Shown here one piece after another: positions 54,930 to 64,000 of a stretch of DNA of 64,000 bases. The first letter of the stretch is position 1. The number at the start of each line of letters is the position of its first letter. Both the position numbers and the translations under genes were made by a program. Source of the stretch: Janthinobacterium sp. Marseille (GTDB lineage: Bacteria > Pseudomonadota > Gammaproteobacteria > Burkholderiales > Burkholderiaceae_D); the NCBI RefSeq assembly GCF_000013625.1, contig NC_009659.1, positions 1,922,001 to 1,986,000 of the forward strand, read 5' to 3'. The notes under the pieces are model-generated. The model searched no databases, was not told where the DNA came from, and was given only the letters and a program-made list of their open reading frames with translations.

Positions 54930-55409
54930 ATGAATGTTTTTATAGATACTGAATTCACGGATTTCGTTGATCCACGCCTTATAAGTCTGGGCATGGCGTC
55001 TGAATACGGCGAAGACTTTTATGCAGAAGTTCCATACCCGGATCACGCTTGTTCTGTATTTGTTCGGGAAGCAGTCGTACCGTTGTTACGGAAAATACCG
55101 CATTCATATTTTATGATCGGTAGTCTTCATTTAGAAGTCATCAAATGGCTTGAGATTGTTCGTCGCGACAAAGAAGATGTTTTTATATGCATTGATTCTC
55201 AAACTGATTGGGATTTATTCAGCAATGCTTTGGATAATCGAGTGCCATCTTGGTGCCACTGTAAGCTCGTAAGTGATGAAATTGTGGAGTTGATGCTTTA
55301 TGATTTTTTTCTACATTCTGGCTTGCCGGAACATCATGCACTTTACGATGCGCAGGCAAATCGCCATGCATATCGAGCTAACCCCAATAAAAAACCGAAT
55401 CTTTATTAG
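54930..55409 (+). CDS. Rv2179c-like 3'-5' exonuclease, DEDDh fold (159 aa)
   Basis: Single-domain exonuclease, probably acting on RNA or single-stranded DNA with two metal ions. Motif I is FIDTEFTDF (D and E about residues 6 and 8), motif II FICIDSQTDWDLF (D about 92 or 95), motif III EHHALYDAQANRHAY (H and D, about 135-140). This small-size group is known for Rv2179c of Mycobacterium tuberculosis. It is the last gene before the right-end repeats of the Tn7-like element. Similar small exonucleases are repeated here (54264 relic), so the position may favour them. Confidence 0.85.
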   Translation: MNVFIDTEFTDFVDPRLISLGMASEYGEDFYAEVPYPDHACSVFVREAVVPLLRKIPHSYFMIGSLHLEVIKWLEIVRRDKEDVFICIDSQTDWDLFSNALDNRVPSWCHCKLVSDEIVELMLYDFFLHSGLPEHHALYDAQANRHAYRANPNKKPNLY

Positions 55410-55453
55410 CAGTGGAAGATAAGACTCGTAGTTTAGAGTGCTTTTTAAAATCA

Positions 55454-55489
55454 CACTTTTACTTCCTGTAACCGTTCACTTTTACTTCA
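55454..55489. repeat. Right-end TnsB-type repeats of the Tn7-like element
   Basis: CACTTTTACTTC at 55454-55465 and CACTTTTACTTCA at 55477-55489, start-to-start distance 23 bases. The second contains ACTTTTACTTCA, the exact inverse of TGAAGTAAAAGT at 12143-12154. Orientation and spacing fit tandem transposase-binding sites at the distal end. Confidence 0.7.
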
Positions 55490-55665
55490 ACGGACGGCAG
55501 AAGTGCATAGAGTGCTCGTTTAACTCCATGAGTGATTTGACATAATATAAATTATGCGAACTTCCATACCAACTTCAGCGAAAGCAAACAACTGTTAAAG
55601 CACCCCATTTAGAGGGACGGCCGGGATTACGGTTTTTTTCGCCAAAAGTGATCTAACTTGATGAT
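55490..55665. other. Junction between the Tn7-like element and the mercury transposon
   Basis: No gene. GCAAACA at 55584-55590 is the inverse of TGTTTGC at 12044-12050, but the 5-base flanks differ. The terminal inverted repeat of the Tn3-family transposon should lie here, after the tnpA stop, but I could not recognise it, since the other end is outside the window. Confidence 0.4.
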
Positions 55666-58638
55666 TTATATGGCGAAATCTAACTTGTAATTGATTGGTT
55701 CGAACTCCCGATCGAGATCCAGCGGATATTCCCCAAACCGATTGATATGCTCCCGCCGGTATGGTGCCGTGCCGCGCAATATCTCCTCTGTCAATACATA
55801 TCCCTTCGCCTGCAGATCCTTCAGCACCCGCGACATGCCGTGGACGTTGTGAAGGATGACCATGTTGGCCACCAGGTGGCTGTACTTGATGACCTTGCGC
55901 TGCTCATGCCGGATGTTCTCGGAGATGATGCCGTCGCCGCCAAAAAACAGCCACTTCACGAAATCGTTGAACTCTTCGCTCTTGTTGGTCGCCGCGTGGA
56001 TGCTTTTCCGCAGCTCCGCGTCATTGATGTATTTCAGCAGAAATTGCGTTCGTACCACCCTGCCCAGCTCGCGGAACGCGTAGTACAGCTTGTTCTTGCG
56101 GCTGGCCGTGCCCAGCCGGCGGAGAATGGTCGATGGTGCGATCTTGCCGGCCTTGATCGAAATGACGACTCGCAACATGTCTTTCATGTGCCGGCCGATC
56201 AACTCCCAATCGATGGTGCCACGGAACAGGCTGTCGATATGGTCGTAATGATCACCCCGGTCGGCTCTGTAAAAGAGCAAATCCTTGATGTTTCGGATGC
56301 GCGGCATCAGGTTAATTCCCAACAGGTGAGCCAACCCGAAGACAGGAGTGCTTTGCGCCTGCGTATCGCCGTGCAAAGTGTCAGGTTGAATGTCCGATTG
56401 ATTGTTGATCAGCCCGTCGAGGATATACACCGCTTCGTAGACGCCGCACGGAATGAAGTGACTGAATAGTGCAATATATTTGTCCGACACATGGTAGTAG
56501 CCGATGCCGCCATAACCGCCGTATCGGATGTGGTACTCGGAAAGCAGATTCTGCTCGTACATATTCCACTTGGTGCCGTCGGCCGACGCACTCTTGCCCG
56601 ATCCCCAGTAGCGCGGCAACGCGAATCGATTGTATGCATTGATGACTTTCATGATTGCCTTGTCCAGGCGCTGCTCGGTGACATGCTTGAGGTTCAACCA
56701 CGCCACTTGCTTGCGGCTCAAGCCTTTGACGGATTTCGCCGTTTGGGTTGGACCTAAATTGCAGCCGTAGCAAAACAGCGTCGTGATAAAGCGTTTGCGT
56801 GGATCATCCACCTTGGTTTCAAATCCAGACAGCGGGCCGAACAGCCGGTGCAAATCCAACCATTTTTCCGTCTCGGTCAACACGTCTAGGATGCTGACAT
56901 CGTTCATCTGGGCCCGGATAGCTTCGTCCACCATTTCCAGCTCAGGCGGCGGCTTTTGCCGCTCCGCACGCCGAATGACCAGGCCCGTTTCATCGATATC
57001 GACGCTGCCGTTTTCCGGGAAGCGCTTATCGACCTCCCTGGACAAGGTTTTCAGCTGCTCGCTCAAGCTGCTAATGAACGCTTTCGGTTCCATCGGTAGG
57101 CCGACCAGCTCGCCGTAGTTCTCCACTTCCTTGTCGTATTCTTCCCAACTCACCAGGTGGTTGCGATAATCATCATAATCGCCGCTATGCTCCACGTACA
57201 GGTCGCCGGACTTCAATTCGTCCATCACCTCGGAAAATACCGCCAGCTCGAAATATTTGCGATGGAAATGCGTTGGCGGCGTGCTTTGGCGCTTGCCGAA
57301 TATCAGATTACGCCATTTCTCCGGCATCCAGTCGAGCGTCAGAATGTCGAGGCCTGTCTCCGCAATGGACAATTGCTCTCGATGGCTTGATCGATATCGT
57401 TGAGCCAGGGCGATCACCCGCAGCACGCTGTCATCCTGTGAGCTTGAACGCAGCGTCAATGCTTCAAGGCACTTGAACAGCAGGCTGCGCTTGGCGGCGT
57501 AACCGGACAACATGAACGGGTAGTAATTGTTGCCCGCATAGGCCATATGCTCATCGCACTCGTTAATCCAACCGTCGATGTCGCCATCCAGGGATTTCTC
57601 AATGCGGGCGACGCGCTGGTCGCCGGTGCCGTCTTCGCTCAATACCGTCAGCACTTCGCGGAACTGTCCGATCAGGCGCTCAACCTGATCGGACTGCTGC
57701 AAGTGATACTGACGCAAGCGTTCCTCAGCCGCGTTGTGCATGCTGCGTATGGACTTGATGAAAATTTCGGCGATATCGTCCATCGCCTTGCACAACTGCG
57801 TTTGGATCAACAGAACCGCCAGCGTGTAGCGCTTCAGCGGCTTCAATGCCCGCATTTCGGCCAAGTCGAGCGCCCTGGCTTCGAGCACCAACTGTTCGCG
57901 TTTGGTAGCCGGAATATGGTCGGTGTCCGGTAAATCCTCGGCCAACCCGATCATGGTATCGATATGCACCAGGAAATCGGCCACTTCCCGCACGTTCGGC
58001 TGTTTTGGTTCGCGTTTCAGGCTGTCCCACAAGCTACGCGTCGGGCCTGTTTCCATGAGTTGGTCGAGCCGTCCGACCACCTCGGCCGGCAAGGCGCCGA
58101 CGACGGCCTTGTAGATGCGATCGTTGACCGTTGCCCGCGCGTTGCGCGCCAGGCGGAATAGCTGGGTAAAGCCCGGCAATTCAAAACGACGCTGAATCAG
58201 TTCCTCGATCAGTACGTTGATGATGTCAGGCAGCTCCTGCTTGGTTTGCGCCGCCTGCAACGCCTGTTCACGCAGCCAGGTCTCCCCCGCAGCGTCGAGC
58301 ACACGAATGCCAACATACTCACGCAAGGACTTGTGATGTCGGTAGCGACTGCCGGACTGGTCGTATTTCAGCATTGCCGACTTGCGCGGCACGCGCAGCT
58401 GGGCGCGGGAACAGATGTGCTCGACAATCACCGTCGGCACGCTCGACAACGCCACAAAATAGCCCAGGCGCTGGAGCAGTTTCAGTTGGACGAGAAGAAA
58501 TACTTGCTGGGAGACTTGACGGTATTGCGAGGCCACGAATTTCAATTCGGCTGACGTTGGGGAGTAAATGGCGATCAGCTCGCGTTCTGTGAACTCAAGC
58601 TTTAAGCGTGGATAGGCCGTTTCATGGACGCCACTCAT
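55666..58638 (-). CDS. tnpA: Tn3-family transposase TnpA (990 aa)
   Basis: Replicative DDE transposase that binds 38-bp inverted ends. N-terminal DUF4158 domain (about 1-170: LKLEFTERELIAIYSPTSAE…VGIRVLDAAGETWL) and C-terminal DDE domain (about 590-970). Visible active-site parts: SADGTKWNMYEQN (first D), ILDGLINNQSDIQPDTLHGD (second D), and the conserved ending GTAPYRREHINRFGEYPLDL. Full length for the family. Nothing is broken in the frame, so transposition may still be possible if the end repeats are intact. Long ORFs on the other strand are shadows. Confidence 0.96.
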   Translation of the reverse strand: MSGVHETAYPRLKLEFTERELIAIYSPTSAELKFVASQYRQVSQQVFLLVQLKLLQRLGYFVALSSVPTVIVEHICSRAQLRVPRKSAMLKYDQSGSRYRHHKSLREYVGIRVLDAAGETWLREQALQAAQTKQELPDIINVLIEELIQRRFELPGFTQLFRLARNARATVNDRIYKAVVGALPAEVVGRLDQLMETGPTRSLWDSLKREPKQPNVREVADFLVHIDTMIGLAEDLPDTDHIPATKREQLVLEARALDLAEMRALKPLKRYTLAVLLIQTQLCKAMDDIAEIFIKSIRSMHNAAEERLRQYHLQQSDQVERLIGQFREVLTVLSEDGTGDQRVARIEKSLDGDIDGWINECDEHMAYAGNNYYPFMLSGYAAKRSLLFKCLEALTLRSSSQDDSVLRVIALAQRYRSSHREQLSIAETGLDILTLDWMPEKWRNLIFGKRQSTPPTHFHRKYFELAVFSEVMDELKSGDLYVEHSGDYDDYRNHLVSWEEYDKEVENYGELVGLPMEPKAFISSLSEQLKTLSREVDKRFPENGSVDIDETGLVIRRAERQKPPPELEMVDEAIRAQMNDVSILDVLTETEKWLDLHRLFGPLSGFETKVDDPRKRFITTLFCYGCNLGPTQTAKSVKGLSRKQVAWLNLKHVTEQRLDKAIMKVINAYNRFALPRYWGSGKSASADGTKWNMYEQNLLSEYHIRYGGYGGIGYYHVSDKYIALFSHFIPCGVYEAVYILDGLINNQSDIQPDTLHGDTQAQSTPVFGLAHLLGINLMPRIRNIKDLLFYRADRGDHYDHIDSLFRGTIDWELIGRHMKDMLRVVISIKAGKIAPSTILRRLGTASRKNKLYYAFRELGRVVRTQFLLKYINDAELRKSIHAATNKSEEFNDFVKWLFFGGDGIISENIRHEQRKVIKYSHLVANMVILHNVHGMSRVLKDLQAKGYVLTEEILRGTAPYRREHINRFGEYPLDLDREFEPINYKLDFAI

Positions 58639-58735
58639 CGTGATCGATCAATCGTGTGTCATGTCTTTTGGAGGATTCGAAACATTGCACTGTGATGGCT
58701 ATTTTGTCAATGGCCCTGCTTTGTTTGGTCAACAA

Positions 58736-58903
58736 CGGTACGTAGCAGCGAATCGAGTTCAGGCCGCTGGGTGTCCTTGCCCGACGCCATGTGGTAAACA
58801 CCCTGCCGACTTCGACATGCTCAAATTGCCGTTCCGGGTCCTGGTCGAAGCTGCTGACCCGGACGTAGTCAATGCGTTGATCCTGCAAGATGCCTCCAAA
58901 CAC
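58736..58903 (-). pseudogene. tnpR: Truncated and frameshifted resolvase gene tnpR
   Basis: N-terminal part of a serine resolvase: QDQRIDYVRVSSFDQDPERQ, FEHVEVGRVFT, which carries the catalytic serine (RVSSFDQ). A missing base then shifts the frame; the next frame gives MASGKDTQRPELDSLLR, still resolvase-like, after which homology ends with DQTKQGH and a stop. The remaining two thirds, including the DNA-binding domain, are lost, and tnpA starts about 100 bases later. Resolution of cointegrates would need another resolvase. Confidence 0.85.
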
Positions 58904-58937
58904 GAAAGCTAACTCTATTCTGACGTTGCAAAGTGGC

Positions 58938-59168
58938 CTATCCTGACATCAGGATAGGGGATGCTTCAGTCTGACGGTAGCGAGTCGCAGGCTTCGGGGC
59001 GGTGCCGATTTCGTTCGCTGCCTTGGCGCGCGCCTGGAAGCGCTGATAGCACTCCAGCCCGCAGAAGTGTTTGACGTACTCCGCGCCTTCCGGGGTAAAA
59101 GCGGCATCGAGCGGAATTTCCTTGCAGCACACACAGCAACTGGTGACAGTCGGATCATTTGCATTCAT
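58938..59168 (-). CDS. DUF3330 zinc-ribbon-like protein of mer transposons (76 aa)
   Basis: Small Cys-rich protein often found between merE/urf2 and tnp genes. Sequence [20 protein letters not shown]…[19 protein letters not shown] shows four or more cysteines in a CxxC…CxxxC pattern, like an FCS-type zinc finger. The start ATG at 59168 overlaps the end of the damaged urf2 gene; the longer frame upstream is urf2 sequence. Function unknown. Confidence 0.85.
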   Translation of the reverse strand: MNANDPTVTSCCVCCKEIPLDAAFTPEGAEYVKHFCGLECYQRFQARAKAANEIGTAPKPATRYRQTEASPILMSG

Positions 59169-59386
59169 CGCCGCGGCCCTCCATTGACTGACAAAGGCGG
59201 CGAATGCCGCCGCCGGCATAGGCTTGGCGAACAGGAAGCCTTGTCCCGCGTTGCAGTCCGCTTGCCGCAACTGGCTGGATCACTGCGCAAATCGACAACC
59301 GGCTGGTAGTGCAATTCAAGCTGACCGCGCACAACCGCTTGCACCAGTTGCGCCACCGTCCATTCAATCGGATGGGAAGCGCTCAT
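59165..59386 (-). pseudogene. urf2 (EAL-domain gene) with internal deletion
   Basis: Starts [35 protein letters not shown], the beginning of an EAL phosphodiesterase. After about 35 codons the homology jumps, in another frame, to the C-terminal end, [20 protein letters not shown]. The catalytic EAL part between is deleted (junction near 59280). Overlaps merE by 4 bases, as urf2 does in Tn21. Confidence 0.85.
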
Positions 59387-59619
59387 GATTGACCTCTGAA
59401 GGCCCGCAGCAGCCGCGTCACAGACAGGACAAACAAGCCAGTCAGCGTGAGGGCCGCAATACCCCAGTGTTCCCCGATGAACGCGCCGGCCGTCGTGCCC
59501 GCGAGCACAATGGCGAGAATAGGCAAATGGCAGGGACAGGTGAGCACAGCCAGCGCGCCCCACAGATAGCTGGTAAACGGCTTGTGTGTCTCGGTCGGCA
59601 AGTGCTCGGGGCCGTTCAT
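59383..59619 (-). CDS. merE: MerE mercury transporter (78 aa)
   Basis: Small inner-membrane protein that can import Hg(II) and methylmercury. Two helices, and the Cys pair in [17 protein letters not shown], the conserved MerE metal site, are visible. Overlaps merD (ATGA). Confidence 0.93.
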   Translation of the reverse strand: MNGPEHLPTETHKPFTSYLWGALAVLTCPCHLPILAIVLAGTTAGAFIGEHWGIAALTLTGLFVLSVTRLLRAFRGQS

Positions 59620-59981
59620 GGCAGACTCTCCGCGTGCTGCGCCGGCGCGCTTGGCATGGTGGCCAGCTGCATTTCCAGATCGGCCAACGCTTCGCGCCGG
59701 CGTTCGACAAACTGGTGCAGCACGGCAAGCTGCGCGGCCGCCTCATCGGCGTCCGCAGCATCCAACGCCCGGTACAGGCGCGCCAACGCGTCCAGACCGA
59801 TGCCCGCCTCGAAGGCGGCCCGCACGAAGCACAGTCGCTGCAAGGCGGCGTCATCGAACAGGCCGTAGCCACCCGTGGTGCAGGCGACTGGCCGCAGCAA
59901 TCCACGCAGCAGGTAATCGCGCACGATATGCACACTCACCCCGGCATCAAGGGCCAACCGGGATACCGTGTAGGCGTTCAT
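59616..59981 (-). CDS. merD: MerD co-regulator (121 aa)
   Basis: MerR-family protein that competes with MerR at the operator and turns the operon down after mercury is gone. N-terminal helix-turn-helix ([20 protein letters not shown]) and coiled-coil C-terminal helix ([20 protein letters not shown]). Lacks the three Hg-binding cysteines of MerR, as expected. Start at 59981 rather than 60002, matching family length. Ends overlapping merE. Confidence 0.94.
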   Translation of the reverse strand: MNAYTVSRLALDAGVSVHIVRDYLLRGLLRPVACTTGGYGLFDDAALQRLCFVRAAFEAGIGLDALARLYRALDAADADEAAAQLAVLHQFVERRREALADLEMQLATMPSAPAQHAESLP

Positions 59982-59998
59982 CGAACATCTCCTTTTCT

Positions 59999-62148
<2,150 letters not shown>

Positions 62149-62175
62149 GTGTCGCTCCCGAGTTCGGTTAACGGA

Positions 62176-62451
62176 TCAGCGTTTGAGGCTGGACGGATAG
62201 CCCGCGTCCTCGGTCGCCTTGGTCAACTTCTGGACGTTGGTCTTGGCATCGTCGAAGGTGACGACGGCCTGGCGCTTGTCGAAACTTACGTCGGTCTTGC
62301 TCACGCCCTCAACCTTGGAAAGCGCGTGCTTGACAGTGATCGGGCAAGAGGCGCAGGTCATGCCAGGCACGGACAGCGTGACGGTCTGAGTGGCGGCGAA
62401 CACGGGGGCAACGAAAGCGGCGAGAGCGAGGGAGGCAAACAGCTTTTTCAT
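62176..62451 (-). CDS. merP: MerP periplasmic mercury-binding protein (91 aa)
   Basis: Signal peptide (MKKLFASLALAAFVAPVFA) and an HMA domain with VPGMTCASCPITVKHALSKV; the two cysteines bind Hg(II) and pass it to MerT. The ATG at 62451 is preferred over longer frames that overlap merT. Confidence 0.97.
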   Translation of the reverse strand: MKKLFASLALAAFVAPVFAATQTVTLSVPGMTCASCPITVKHALSKVEGVSKTDVSFDKRQAVVTFDDAKTNVQKLTKATEDAGYPSSLKR

Positions 62452-62464
62452 GATGAACTCCTGA

Positions 62465-62815
62465 TTAGTAGAAAAATGGCATGACGTAGGGAAAACCAAG
62501 CGCGACCAAGACCAACACGGCGACGAACCAGAAAATGAGCTTGTAGGTGGTGCGCACTTGCGGAATCGCGCACACCTCGCCCGGCTTGCAGGCTTGCGCC
62601 GGGCGGTAGATGCGCCGCCAGGCGAAGAACAGCGCCACCAACGCTGCACCGATGAAAATCGGGCGATACGGCTCCAACACTGTCAGGTTGCCGATCCATG
62701 CCCCGCTGAACCCCAACGCGACCAAGACCAGCGGGCCGAGGCAGCAGGTCGAAGCGAGAATGGCGGCCAGCCCGCCGGCGAAGAGCGCGCCGCGCCCGTT
62801 TTGTGGTTCAGACAT
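62465..62815 (-). CDS. merT: MerT inner membrane mercury transporter (116 aa)
   Basis: Three-helix importer. Cys pair in helix 1 (LASTCCLGPLVLVALG) and the cytoplasmic pair (ACKPGEVCAIPQ) that receives Hg(II) are both present. First gene after the merT-side promoter copy. Confidence 0.97.
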   Translation of the reverse strand: MSEPQNGRGALFAGGLAAILASTCCLGPLVLVALGFSGAWIGNLTVLEPYRPIFIGAALVALFFAWRRIYRPAQACKPGEVCAIPQVRTTYKLIFWFVAVLVLVALGFPYVMPFFY

Positions 62816-62850
62816 GCGCTTGTCCTTTCGAATCTAAATTGGGTAGACTA

Positions 62851-62881
62851 AGCTTACTTCCGTAGTCAGGTACAGAGTCAA
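62851..62881 (-). promoter_or_regulatory. mer promoter/operator, copy 1 (drives merTPCADE), dyad damaged
   Basis: On the minus strand: -35 TTGACT, a 19-base spacer, -10 TAAGCT. The 19-base spacing is the hallmark of MerR-controlled promoters. The dyad read on the plus strand is CCGTA-GTCAGG-TACAG; the last arm should be TACGG, so one base is off. Confidence 0.88.
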
Positions 62882-62886
62882 GTCAT

Positions 62887-62915
62887 ATGCGAAACATTTT
62901 TCGTGCTGTACGCAC
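62887..62915 (+). pseudogene. Vestigial merR start
   Basis: ATGCGAAAC follows copy 1 of the operator just as ATGAGAAAC follows copy 2 before merR. Only the first few codons (MRN) match; the sequence then diverges. It marks a duplication of the control region. No gene lies in 62916-62979. Confidence 0.6.
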
Positions 62916-62979
62916 AGCAGCGAAAACGCACCCCGCCATCCTTCGCGCATCGGGCACAGATAGCCGCTCGCATGCCTCG

Positions 62980-63639
62980 TCATGTGGAATAGTGGCCAAG
63001 CAGCCTCCTTTGGAACGAGAAAAAGGCATTACCCATGGCAGCCGCTTGTGGCAAAGAAAAGATGAGTGCGCCAGGGGAAGTCGTGCAATGCCGGCAGACA
63101 AAATTGATATTGACGCATAGGCTGTTGCAGCATGCTTGTCCTTCTCCCGCACCAGATTCCCAGACGACGCGTGCGGCCTCCGGATTCTGATGTTCCTTCT
63201 CCACACTGCCGTTCGCCGCCAGCGAGCAGGCGAGGTGGCAGCGGCAAACCACGCACCGGGCTGTGATGCGCGCGGCTTGCCGCACCATGCGTGGAATCGC
63301 GAGCGCATCGATCGCGCACATGGCATGGACACTCTTGCCTGCGAAATGAACGTGGATTTCAGTCTGGCGAGCGCTGAAGGGATAGCAGCCGATGCCTTGC
63401 TCGCCGATGGCGATGGCGTCCATCGCGCACAGCGCGTCGAGCACCGCCTGTGGGAAGATCCTCGCTGCAGGCGGTGCTGCTTCGTGTATCCAATGACCGA
63501 GAATCCTGGCATAGGTCGACTGCAGCGTGGGATGCGCGTCTTCGATCCGTGCCTGCAACGGAAACGCGTACGCCAGCTTCTGCTGCGCACACGTCACCGC
63601 CGCTTTGAGTCCCAGTCGCGATTCGGTCGATATATTCAT
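62980..63639 (-). CDS. merB: MerB-type organomercurial lyase (219 aa)
   Basis: Enzyme that breaks carbon-mercury bonds and frees Hg(II) for MerA. Start at 63639 with GAGG upstream. Active-site residues fit: HAMCAIDALAIP (C about 108, D about 111, equal to MerB Cys96/Asp99 in the WCALDTL motif) and GQACCNSLCVN (C about 170/171, for Cys159). The protein is unusually Cys-rich (RCVVCRCHLACS, FVCRHC) and diverges strongly from plasmid R831b MerB, so it belongs to another branch. It lies between two operator copies, on the same strand as merT. Expression from operator copy 2 is expected. Confidence 0.85.
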   Translation of the reverse strand: MNISTESRLGLKAAVTCAQQKLAYAFPLQARIEDAHPTLQSTYARILGHWIHEAAPPAARIFPQAVLDALCAMDAIAIGEQGIGCYPFSARQTEIHVHFAGKSVHAMCAIDALAIPRMVRQAARITARCVVCRCHLACSLAANGSVEKEHQNPEAARVVWESGAGEGQACCNSLCVNINFVCRHCTTSPGALIFSLPQAAAMGNAFFSFQRRLLGHYST

Positions 63640-63695
63640 ATTCTTGGTTCCTCGACTTAGAAAAGAGCAATGGCGAACGTGTTCCAAATGGTTTA

Positions 63696-63726
63696 AGCTT
63701 ATTTCCGTAGTTATGTACGGAGTCAA
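63696..63726. promoter_or_regulatory. mer promoter/operator, copy 2 (merB and merR), dyad intact
   Basis: On the minus strand TTGACT, 19 bases, TAAGCT, toward merB. The dyad CCGTA-GTTATG-TACGG is perfect. The merR start lies 6 bases beyond it on the plus strand, as in Tn21 and Tn501. Confidence 0.92.
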
Positions 63727-63731
63727 GCGAT

Positions 63732-64000
63732 ATGAGAAACAATGTGGAGAAGCTGACTATCGGCATTTTCGCCAAGGCGGCCGGGGTCAGCGTGGAGACC
63801 ATCCGGTTCTATCAGCGCAAGGGCTTGTTGCCGGAGCCGGACAAGCCCTATGGCAGCATCCGCCGCTATGGCGAGGCGGATGTGACGCGAGTGCGGTTCG
63901 TGAAATCAGCCCAGCGGCTGGGTTTCAGTCTGGATGAAATCGCCGAGCTGTTGAGGCTGGAGGATGGCACCCATTGCGAGGAAGCCAGTAACCTGGCCGA
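63732..64000 (+). CDS. merR: MerR mercury-responsive regulator, N-terminal part (cut by window end)
   Basis: MerR represses and, with Hg(II), activates the divergent mer promoter by untwisting the 19-base spacer. The translation begins [20 protein letters not shown] with the winged helix ([36 protein letters not shown]), and continues to GTHCEEASN, in which Cys82, the first of the three Hg ligands, is at its standard position. The rest, with Cys117 and Cys126, lies beyond 64000. Confidence 0.97.
   Translation, partial: MRNNVEKLTIGIFAKAAGVSVETIRFYQRKGLLPEPDKPYGSIRRYGEADVTRVRFVKSAQRLGFSLDEIAELLRLEDGTHCEEASNLA

Larger units (their letters stand above)
12093..55489. mobile_element. Tn7-like transposon with tnsABC/tniQ and about 38 kb of cargo
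   Basis: The left end carries adjacent tnsA-, tnsB-, tnsC- and tniQ-like genes. The repeat TGAAGTAAA occurs at 12114 and 12143 just outside tnsA. Its inverse, TTTTACTTC, occurs twice at 55457-55465 and 55480-55488 (both within longer CACTTTTACTTC copies, 23 bases apart), followed at once by an unrelated Tn3-family transposon. Inverted sets of short TnsB-binding repeats at both ends are the rule for Tn7 relatives, so I take these as the two ends. The exact terminal bases and the 5-bp target duplication could not be fixed. The enclosed cargo comprises copper, cobalt-zinc-cadmium and defence-type genes. No cas genes or CRISPR array are present, so it is not a CRISPR-guided element. Confidence 0.72.

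Noticed and set aside
12093..55489. CRISPR-associated (guide-directed) transposon
   Set aside because: No cas genes and no CRISPR array in the window; the TniQ-like protein is TnsD-sized and the element has a TnsA-like gene.
12044..55590. TGTTTGC / GCAAACA as exact transposon termini
   Set aside because: They begin with TGT as expected, but 7-8 base matches arise by chance in such windows and the 5-base flanks (AGTCT, ACTGT) are not a duplication.
55747..56469. 240-aa plus-strand frame antisense to tnpA
   Set aside because: tnpA is intact and fully conserved on the minus strand; the frame is a by-product of its codon usage.

Overview
The window looks like chromosomal DNA of a betaproteobacterium of the Burkholderiales, possibly Oxalobacteraceae. 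This is an inference from a Bug/TctC-type binding protein, a DUF4148 protein, cop/cus/czc gene sets and a Tn21-like mer transposon. No rRNA, tRNA or CRISPR array was seen.

Layout. (1) 0.3-8.3 kb: a two-partner secretion pair, outer-membrane transporter TpsB and a 2117-aa TpsA exoprotein. (2) 8.7-11.7 kb: an acyltransferase-3/SGNH gene broken by a frameshift, then an orphan periplasmic binding protein. (3) About 12.1-55.5 kb: a large Tn7-like element. Its transposition genes (tnsA-, tnsB-, tnsC- and tniQ-like) lie at the left end. Short TGAAGTAAA-type repeats occur in inverted orientation at both ends, near 12.09-12.15 kb and 55.45-55.49 kb. (4) 55.7 kb to the window end: a Tn3-family mercury-resistance transposon, cut off inside merR.

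Cargo of the Tn7-like element. 17.5-43.5 kb carries metal resistance: a copper P-type ATPase, a cusCBAF efflux operon with cusRS, a copABCD oxidase/periplasmic set, czcCBA with two small CzcI-like proteins and a glycosyltransferase, and a His-tailed DMT exporter. Two identical-type dyads, ATTACA-N4-TGTAAT, lie in the divergent promoters of the cus and copABCD operons and are probably the CusR/CopR operator. 43.6-55.4 kb has a different character: a TnpT/TnpS-like recombination module, a small cluster of a membrane protein and tiny repeat-motif peptides, an IetA/IetS-like ATPase-subtilase pair (known as a plasmid-stability and anti-phage system), a TIGR02391 protein next to a membrane protein, and several intact or decaying genes, including 3'-5' exonucleases.

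Mercury module. Order on the minus strand is merB, merT, merP, merC, merA, merD, merE, a deleted EAL gene (urf2), a DUF3330 gene, truncated tnpR, tnpA. merR is divergent. merB sits between two copies of the merR/merT operator-promoter, so the insertion seems to have duplicated the control region. The copy in front of merT has a damaged dyad.

Most promising for new biology: the full Tn7-like element with a TnsA-like protein that seems to lack catalytic residues beside a TnpS/TnpT resolution module; the 46.0-47.4 kb cluster of membrane protein and small motif-sharing peptides; and the membrane/TIGR02391 pair next to ietAS. All assignments come from reading translations and motifs; no database search was run.
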